NCBI RefSeq assembly: GCF_003112695.1
Contig: NZ_BFBP01000010.1
Location: 210,213 to 274,212 of the forward strand
Length of the DNA stretch: 64,000 nucleotides
Origin: Azospira sp. I13
Lineage (GTDB): Bacteria > Pseudomonadota > Gammaproteobacteria > Burkholderiales > Rhodocyclaceae
Direction of reading: 5' to 3'
A model generated the notes under the pieces. That model was not told where the DNA came from, did not search any database, and saw only the letters and a list, made by a program, of their open reading frames with translations. The position numbers and the translations under genes were made by a program. Below, piece after piece: positions 58,656 to 64,000 of this stretch (positions are counted from its first letter, which is position 1; each line of letters begins with the position of its first letter).

Positions 58656-58673
58656 GCCCCTTCCGGGGCTTGC
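58643..58673 (-). terminator. Intrinsic terminator at the end of the S10 operon (after rpsQ)
   Basis: Minus strand GCAAGCCCC-GGAA-GGGGCTTGC followed by ATGTTTTTATAG. The 9-bp perfect stem with a GGAA loop lies 13 bases after the rpsQ stop. It separates S10 from spc transcription at least partly. Confidence 0.85.
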
Positions 58674-58685
58674 ACATCATCTACT

Positions 58686-58952
58686 TCAAATGACGGTCGC
58701 TTTTTCAAGCAACTTGGTCACACGCCATGCCTTGCTACGGGAAATCGGACGAGTTTCTTCGATTTCCACCAGGTCGCCGGTCTTGGCTTCGTTGTTTTCG
58801 TTGTGCGCGTGATACTTCTTGGACTTGGTCACAATCTTGCCGTAAACCGGGTGCTTCACGCGACGTTCGATCAGGACGGTGACGGTCTTTTCCATCTTGT
58901 CGCTGACCACGCGACCGATCAGGGTACGCTTGATGCTGGTGGTCTCGCTCAT
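58686..58952 (-). CDS. rpsQ: 30S ribosomal protein S17
   Basis: 88 residues: [20 protein letters not shown] and [19 protein letters not shown]. Overlaps rpmC by 4 bases. Last gene of the S10 operon. Confidence 0.98.
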   Translation of the reverse strand: MSETTSIKRTLIGRVVSDKMEKTVTVLIERRVKHPVYGKIVTKSKKYHAHNENNEAKTGDLVEIEETRPISRSKAWRVTKLLEKATVI

Positions 58953-59143
58953 TGCTGCACCGCCTTTTCACGCAGGAAGGTACGAACACGCGCAATATCC
59001 TTGCGCACCTTGGCCAGCTGACTGGTGTTGGCCAGTTGCTGCGTTGCAGCCTGCATACGCAGACTGAACTGGGCCTTCAGCAGTTCAACGAGTTCGACAT
59101 TCAGCTCGTCGATGCTCTTCGCTCTCAAATCATTAGCTTTCAT
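58949..59143 (-). CDS. rpmC: 50S ribosomal protein L29
   Basis: 64 residues: [20 protein letters not shown] and [15 protein letters not shown]. Normal size. Confidence 0.97.
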   Translation of the reverse strand: MKANDLRAKSIDELNVELVELLKAQFSLRMQAATQQLANTSQLAKVRKDIARVRTFLREKAVQQ

Positions 59144-59146
59144 GGA

Positions 59147-59560
59147 TTACCCCAACTGACGGGTCACGAAGGTGACGGCAAAGGGAATCTTGGCAGCAGC
59201 CAGGGCGAACGCCTCGCGAGCCAGCGCCTCATCCACACCGTCCATCTCGTACAGCACCTTGCCGGGCTGGATTTCAGCAACGTAATACTCGGGATTGCCC
59301 TTGCCGTTACCCATCCGAACTTCAGCGGGCTTCTTGGAAATGGGCTTATCCGGGAACACACGAATCCAGATGCGGCCGCCCCGCTTGATGTGACGGGTCA
59401 TGGCACGACGAGCAGCTTCGATCTGACGGGAAGTCAGACGGCCACGGCCGACGGCCTTCAAACCGTATTCACCAAAGCTGACCTTGGCACCGCGGGTTGC
59501 CAGGCCGGTGTTACGGCCCTTGTGTTCCTTACGGTACTTTCTGCGATTAGGCTGCAGCAT
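59147..59560 (-). CDS. rplP: 50S ribosomal protein L16
   Basis: 137 residues: [19 protein letters not shown] and [20 protein letters not shown]. Its start overlaps the end of rpsC by 14 bases. Confidence 0.98.
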   Translation of the reverse strand: MLQPNRRKYRKEHKGRNTGLATRGAKVSFGEYGLKAVGRGRLTSRQIEAARRAMTRHIKRGGRIWIRVFPDKPISKKPAEVRMGNGKGNPEYYVAEIQPGKVLYEMDGVDEALAREAFALAAAKIPFAVTFVTRQLG

Positions 59561-60383
59561 CGTTGTTACCTGCCTTTCTTACGCGCTTGGCGGGGACCTT
59601 GTCACCCTCCGCAGCCTTGGCTTCGCCTTCAGCCTTGGCCTTCACAGTACGAGTCGTCTTGGGCTTGTCAGCACCTTCGCCAGGCTTAGCGGAACGACGG
59701 GGCTTACGCTGGTCGTCGGCACCTGCCTCGGGAGTCACGACGGCCGGCTGGCCGTTCGCGGACATTTCACCCTTGAACACCCAGACCTTGATACCGATGA
59801 TGCCGTAGGTAGTGCGGGCTTCGGAGGTAGCATAGTCGATGTCGGCGCGCAGGGTGTGCAGGGGCACACGGCCTTCGCGATACCATTCGGTACGGGCAAT
59901 TTCGGCGCCATTCAGACGGCCGGAGCTCATGATCTTGATGCCCTGGGCACCCAGACGCATGGCGTTCTGCATGGCACGCTTCATGGCACGACGGAACATG
60001 ATCCGCTTTTCCAGCTGCTGGGCGATGGAATCGCCAATCAGCTGGGCGTCCAGCTCGGGCTTGCGAATTTCTTCGATGCTGACGTGAACCGGCACACCCA
60101 TGATGCGCTGCAGCTCAGCGCGCAGGTTGTCGATTTCTTCGCCCTTCTTGCCAATCACCACGCCCGGACGGGCGGAGAAGATAGTGACACGGGCATTCTT
60201 GGCGGGGCGTTCGATGAGAACGCGACCAACGGATGCGTGTGCCAGCTTCTTCTTCAGATAGTCGCGAACCCGGATGTCTTCGTTCAGCATGGTGGCGAAG
60301 TTTTGACTATTCGCGTACCAGCGGGAAGCCCAGTTACGGTTCACGCTGAGGCGGAACCCGGTAGGATTAATCTTCTGACCCAT
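59547..60383 (-). CDS. rpsC: 30S ribosomal protein S3 with extended basic C-terminus
   Basis: 278 residues; E. coli S3 has 233. Core includes [20 protein letters not shown], the KH domain [19 protein letters not shown] and [17 protein letters not shown]. The last 55 residues are Lys/Arg/Ala/Glu rich and low complexity, a known kind of extension in betaproteobacteria. Confidence 0.97.
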   Translation of the reverse strand: MGQKINPTGFRLSVNRNWASRWYANSQNFATMLNEDIRVRDYLKKKLAHASVGRVLIERPAKNARVTIFSARPGVVIGKKGEEIDNLRAELQRIMGVPVHVSIEEIRKPELDAQLIGDSIAQQLEKRIMFRRAMKRAMQNAMRLGAQGIKIMSSGRLNGAEIARTEWYREGRVPLHTLRADIDYATSEARTTYGIIGIKVWVFKGEMSANGQPAVVTPEAGADDQRKPRRSAKPGEGADKPKTTRTVKAKAEGEAKAAEGDKVPAKRVRKAGNNDAAA

Positions 60384-60392
60384 AGCTCTTCC

Positions 60393-60722
60393 TCAGTTCC
60401 CGACGGTGACGAAAATGTGGCAGGTCTGCTTGATGATGCGATTGCCACGACCTTTCGCCCGAGCGGTGAAGCGCTTCAGAGAAGTGCCCTGCTCGACGTG
60501 AATGGTCTTCACCTTCAATTCGTCGATATCAGCGCCGTCGTTATGCTCGGCGTTGGCAATGGCAGATTCCAGAACCTTCTTAACGATCTTTGCACCTTTT
60601 TGGGGAGCAAAGCCCAGGATGTTGAGCGCCTGGCCCACCGGCTTGCCGCGAACCAGGTCAGCCACGAGGCGACCCTTCTGAGCGGAGAGGCGGACGCCGC
60701 GCAAAATAGCACGAGTTTCCAT
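60393..60722 (-). CDS. rplV: 50S ribosomal protein L22
   Basis: 109 residues from [20 protein letters not shown]; an in-frame GTG two codons earlier is ignored because GGAG sits 5 bases before this ATG. The exit-tunnel hairpin region is [19 protein letters not shown]. Confidence 0.97.
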   Translation of the reverse strand: METRAILRGVRLSAQKGRLVADLVRGKPVGQALNILGFAPQKGAKIVKKVLESAIANAEHNDGADIDELKVKTIHVEQGTSLKRFTARAKGRGNRIIKQTCHIFVTVGN

Positions 60723-60731
60723 TTGCACTCC

Positions 60732-61007
60732 TTACTTCTTCGCCTTCTTGCCGGCGGTATGACCCTTGAACGTGCGGGTCAGAGAAAATTCGCCAAGCTT
60801 GTGGCCAACCATGTTTTCGGTGACATACACCGGGATATGCTGCTTGCCGTTATGCACGGCAATGGTCAGACCGACGAAGTCGGGCAGCACGGTAGAACGG
60901 CGAGACCAAGTCTTGATCGGCCGCTTGTCGTTGCCGGTACGTGCGGCGTCGACTTTTTTCAGCAAATGGGCATCGACGAACGGGCCCTTTTTAATGGAAC
61001 GTCCCAT
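60732..61007 (-). CDS. rpsS: 30S ribosomal protein S19
   Basis: 91 residues: [19 protein letters not shown] and [20 protein letters not shown]. Complete. Confidence 0.98.
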   Translation of the reverse strand: MGRSIKKGPFVDAHLLKKVDAARTGNDKRPIKTWSRRSTVLPDFVGLTIAVHNGKQHIPVYVTENMVGHKLGEFSLTRTFKGHTAGKKAKK

Positions 61008-61020
61008 AGTTCTCTACCCC

Positions 61021-61848
61021 TTAACGCTTGTGACGACGCTGCACGATCATGGAGTTCGTGCGCTTGTTACGACGGGTGCGATAGCCCTTGGTCTTGGTGC
61101 CCCAGGGGCTGACCGGGTTCATACCAGCGGCAGTACGACCTTCACCACCACCATGGGGGTGATCGACCGGGTTCATGGCCACACCGCGAACAGTGGGACG
61201 CACACCCCGCCAACGCATCGCACCGGCCTTGCCGATGGAGCGCAGGGAGTGCTCTTCGTTGCCCACTTCACCGATGGTGGCACGACATTCGACGTGCACC
61301 CGACGGATTTCACCGGAACGCAGACGCAGCTGAGCGTAGGAACCTTCACGGGCCAGCAACTGCACGGAAGTGCCGGCGGCACGAGCCAGTTGAGCCCCCT
61401 TGCCAGGCAGCATCTCGACGCAGTGAATGGTGGTACCGACCGGAATATTACGAATCGGCAGGGTGTTACCGGACTTGATCGGCGCTTCGGAGCCGGAAAT
61501 CACCTGCTGACCGACCACCATGCCCTTGGGGGCGATGATGTAACGACGCTCGCCATCGGCGTAGCACAGCAGGGCGATGTTGGCGGAACGGTTGGGGTCG
61601 TACTCGAGACGCTCGACCTTGGCCGGAATGCCATCCTTGTTGCGCTTGAAATCAACAACACGGTAGTGCTGCTTGTGACCACCGCCCTGGTGACGGGTGG
61701 TGATACGACCGTTGTTATTGCGACCGGAGCCACGAATCTGCTTTTCCAGCAGACCGGCGAACGGCTTGCCCTTGTGCAGATCAGGATTGACGACCTTGAC
61801 GACGGCACGACGGCCGGCGGAAGTCGGTTTTACTTTGATCAGTGCCAT
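61021..61848 (-). CDS. rplB: 50S ribosomal protein L2
   Basis: 275 residues. The peptidyl-transferase-proximal segment [20 protein letters not shown] with the functionally important His is present, along with [14 protein letters not shown] near the start. Confidence 0.98.
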   Translation of the reverse strand: MALIKVKPTSAGRRAVVKVVNPDLHKGKPFAGLLEKQIRGSGRNNNGRITTRHQGGGHKQHYRVVDFKRNKDGIPAKVERLEYDPNRSANIALLCYADGERRYIIAPKGMVVGQQVISGSEAPIKSGNTLPIRNIPVGTTIHCVEMLPGKGAQLARAAGTSVQLLAREGSYAQLRLRSGEIRRVHVECRATIGEVGNEEHSLRSIGKAGAMRWRGVRPTVRGVAMNPVDHPHGGGEGRTAAGMNPVSPWGTKTKGYRTRRNKRTNSMIVQRRHKR

Positions 61849-61854
61849 GTTCTC

Positions 61855-62151
61855 TTACTCCCCGGCCGCGAAATTGATTTCCTGGCCCGGCTTCAGGCTG
61901 ACGTAGGCCTTCTTCCAGTTCTTGCGACGACCAATGAAACGGCCGAAGCGCTTTTCCTTGCCCTTGACGTTCGCCACTTGAACGGACTCGACCTGCACCT
62001 TGAAGAGCAGTTCGACAGCAGCCTTGATTTCCGGCTTGGTCGCATCGGATGCAACCTTGAAAATCACTTGCTCGTTCTTGTCGGCGACGAAAGTAGCCTT
62101 TTCGGAGATTTGCGGTGCCAGCAGCACCTGCAGCAGACGCTCTTGGCTCAT
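61855..62151 (-). CDS. rplW: 50S ribosomal protein L23
   Basis: 98 residues: [20 protein letters not shown] and [20 protein letters not shown]. It forms the docking site at the tunnel exit for trigger factor and SRP. Overlaps rplD by 4 bases. Confidence 0.98.
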   Translation of the reverse strand: MSQERLLQVLLAPQISEKATFVADKNEQVIFKVASDATKPEIKAAVELLFKVQVESVQVANVKGKEKRFGRFIGRRKNWKKAYVSLKPGQEINFAAGE

Positions 62152-62768
62152 CCCAGCAGCTCCTCAAACTTGGCAACGGCACCCTTGGTCACCAGGACCT
62201 TGGGGAAGCGCACCAGGGACACGGGATCAGCTTCGCTCACATCCAGCACCAGAACATTGGGCAGATTGCGGGAAGCCAGGAACACGTTCTCATCCAGAGA
62301 ATCGGTGATCACCAGCACGGACTCGTAGCCCATGCCCTTGATCTTCTGGGCGAACAGTTTGGTCTTAGGGGCCTCGACAGCAAGACTTTCCACCACGGCC
62401 AGGCGATCATCGCGAACCAGTTGGGAGAGGATGGCGGCCAGACCGGCACGGTACATCTTCTTGTTCACCTTCTGGGAGAAATTCTCCTCAGGGCTGTTCG
62501 GGAAAATCCGACCGCCTCCGCGCCACAGCGGGCTACCGTTGGAACCGGCGCGAGCGCGGCCAGTACCCTTTTGGCGCCAGGGCTTGGTGGTGGTATGCCG
62601 AACCTCGGAGCGATCCTTCTGCTTGCGGTTGGCACTACGCGCATTGGCCTGGTAGGCCACGACCACCTGATGCACCAGGGCTTCGTTATAGTCGCGACCG
62701 AACAGGGCGTCGGAAGCCTGCAGCTTGGCTGCTTCCTGACCTTTTTCGTTAATAACCTTCAGTTCCAT
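62148..62768 (-). CDS. rplD: 50S ribosomal protein L4
   Basis: 206 residues from [15 protein letters not shown]; an ATG just before (62771) is one base from the GGGGG ribosome site and so less likely. Core [20 protein letters not shown] and [21 protein letters not shown]4 represses the S10 operon in enterobacteria. Confidence 0.96.
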   Translation of the reverse strand: MELKVINEKGQEAAKLQASDALFGRDYNEALVHQVVVAYQANARSANRKQKDRSEVRHTTTKPWRQKGTGRARAGSNGSPLWRGGGRIFPNSPEENFSQKVNKKMYRAGLAAILSQLVRDDRLAVVESLAVEAPKTKLFAQKIKGMGYESVLVITDSLDENVFLASRNLPNVLVLDVSEADPVSLVRFPKVLVTKGAVAKFEELLG

Positions 62769-62777
62769 CATGCCCCC

Positions 62778-63416
62778 TTAAGCCTTGACTGCCGGACGCA
62801 CGATGACGTCGGAGCCCTTGGAGCCGGGAACAGCGCCCTTGACCAGCAACAGCTGGCGCTCGACGTCGACCCGAACCACTTCCAGGCACTGCACAGTGCT
62901 CTTCACAGCACCCAGGTGACCGGCCATGCGCTTACCCGGGAAAACGCGACCCGGATCCTGAGCCATACCGATGGAGCCCGGCGCATTGTGAGACACGGAG
63001 TTACCGTGGCTGGCGCGATTGGAGCTGAAGTTGTGGCGCTTGATGGCACCAGCAAAACCCTTACCCTGGGAAGTGCCGGTGATATCCACCTTCTGGCCAA
63101 CGGAAAAAATAGTGACAGCGATCTGATCACCAGCCTTCAGGCCAGCGAGCTGGTCAGCAGTCACAGGAAATTCTTTGAGCACGTGCCCAGCCTCAACACC
63201 CGCCTTGGCCAGGTGACCAGCCAAGGATTTGTTGACGCGGGAGGCACGGCGCTTGCCGAAAGTCACCTGAACGGCGGCATAGCCGTCGGCTTCAGGCGTT
63301 TTGATCTGGGACACACGGTTGTTCGACACGTCCAGCACAGTCACCGGGACGGTAGCACCGTCTTCGGTAAACACGCGCGTCATGCCGACCTTGCGCCCAA
63401 CAAGGCCTAGACTCAT
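62778..63416 (-). CDS. rplC: 50S ribosomal protein L3
   Basis: 212 residues: [19 protein letters not shown] and the central loop [20 protein letters not shown]. Contains the Gln of the methylation loop ([13 protein letters not shown]). Complete. Confidence 0.98.
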   Translation of the reverse strand: MSLGLVGRKVGMTRVFTEDGATVPVTVLDVSNNRVSQIKTPEADGYAAVQVTFGKRRASRVNKSLAGHLAKAGVEAGHVLKEFPVTADQLAGLKAGDQIAVTIFSVGQKVDITGTSQGKGFAGAIKRHNFSSNRASHGNSVSHNAPGSIGMAQDPGRVFPGKRMAGHLGAVKSTVQCLEVVRVDVERQLLLVKGAVPGSKGSDVIVRPAVKA

Positions 63417-63460
63417 GGTTATTCTCCAAATGCCGGCTGCGATTGGCCGACAAGTAAGTC

Positions 63461-63488
63461 AAAATGGGCGACCCGAAAGGGGCCGCCC
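63461..63488 (-). terminator. Terminator-like hairpin between rpsJ and rplC
   Basis: Minus strand GGGCGGCCC-CTTTC-GGGTCGCCC (one G:T pair) followed by ATTTTGAC. The T run is short, so it is more likely an attenuator or processing site than a full stop. Confidence 0.5.
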
Positions 63489-63524
63489 GCGGAAAAGCGG
63501 TGGATTATATACGCAACCAGTCGC

Positions 63525-63836
63525 TTATTGCAACTTGATTTCGACATCAACGCCAGCCGGCAGGTCGAGCTTCATCAGAGCGTCAACCGTCTTGTCAGTG
63601 GGATCGATGATGTCCATCAGGCGCAGATGGGTCCGGATCTCGAACTGATCGCGGGAAGTCTTGTTCACGTGCGGGGAACGCAGCACGTCGTAACGCTGAA
63701 TACGGGTAGGCAGCGGCACGGGGCCACGCACCACAGCACCGGTACGCTTGGCGGTTTCGACGATTTCCTGAGCGGATTGATCGATCAGACGATAATCAAA
63801 GGCCTTCAGACGGATGCGGATTTTCTGGTTTTGCAT
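63525..63836 (-). CDS. rpsJ: 30S ribosomal protein S10
   Basis: 103 residues, standard length: [20 protein letters not shown] and [20 protein letters not shown]. Also the NusE elongation factor. The start is the family Met; a longer reading adds four codons. Confidence 0.97.
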   Translation of the reverse strand: MQNQKIRIRLKAFDYRLIDQSAQEIVETAKRTGAVVRGPVPLPTRIQRYDVLRSPHVNKTSRDQFEIRTHLRLMDIIDPTDKTVDALMKLDLPAGVDVEIKLQ

Positions 63837-63892
63837 GATATTTCCCAAAGAGCGATGGGGCCCCGGAAGCCGGGAGCCCCGAATAGAGAGAA

Positions 63893-64000
63893 TTACTCGA
63901 TGATCTTGGCAACCACACCGGCGCCGACGGTACGGCCACCTTCGCGGATAGCGAAGCGCAGACCTTCTTCCATGGCGATCGGGGCGATCAGCTTCACGGT
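63893..64000 (-). CDS. tuf: Elongation factor Tu, C-terminal 35 residues only
   Basis: The last 36 codons of EF-Tu before the window edge: [20 protein letters not shown] and [15 protein letters not shown] then TAA. It is the gene before rpsJ, as usual in the str-S10 arrangement. A GC-rich hairpin without T run (near 63857-63880) lies between. Confidence 0.97.

Overview
The window is high-GC bacterial chromosome with tightly packed genes. It has no insertion sequences, prophage genes or CRISPR repeats that I can see. The S10-spc-alpha ribosomal gene order, a 70-residue S21, an S3 with a long basic tail, the rpoD-dnaG-yqeY-rpsU block divergent from tsaD, and the PsrA/FadR-like fatty-acid regulon point to a betaproteobacterium, probably a Rhodocyclales-type organism. 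The order is an inference from gene content; no search was possible.

Layout. 1-4992: nitrite assimilation (nirC fragment, nirD, nirB, nasR). The nirB leader carries an NtrC-type site, a sigma-54 promoter, an ANTAR two-hairpin element and an overlapping terminator. 5318-9881: a MASE3 hybrid kinase and an HD-GYP response regulator. 9925-12694: a small acidic protein, then a YjcH/ActP acetate uptake pair. 13087-18106: EAL-HDOD and PilZ-STAS-like proteins, dacB, sfsA and a GNAT acetyltransferase. 18157-24057: tRNA-CAU, rpoD, dnaG, yqeY, rpsU and tsaD. 24114-26187: SPOR, DUF2802 and DUF4442 proteins. 26404-42338: a large fatty-acid degradation region in two minus-strand operons (acyl-CoA ligase, HAD/ECH fusion, thiolase; and tetR, fadE, thiolase, degV, fadB, thioesterase, fadL) with an AraC-type gene on the opposite strand between them. 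42489-49579: an ABC exporter of the Atm1 type, then a CHASE histidine kinase, a receiver-ATPase protein and a receiver-PAS-PP2C protein. 49713-64000: ribosomal superoperon from rplQ back to the end of tuf, all on the minus strand.

How the parts work together. Nitrite is imported by NirC and reduced to ammonium by NirBD. Synthesis appears gated twice, by nitrogen status (NtrC/sigma-54) and by nitrate or nitrite (NasR antitermination). Long-chain fatty acids enter through FadL, are activated by the ligase and pass through FadE, two FadB-type enzymes and two thiolases. A TetR regulator appears to control both halves through two nearly identical palindromes, each placed just after a strong sigma-70 promoter. 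The second palindrome and promoter lie beyond the 3' end of the AraC gene and face it, so a transcript from there would be antisense to araC before reaching the ligase operon.

Most notable observations: this excludon-like arrangement; the complete NtrC/sigma-54/ANTAR leader; a frameshifted infA remnant between secY and rpmJ; and a PP2C phosphatase whose PAS domain keeps the FixL haem-pocket residues.
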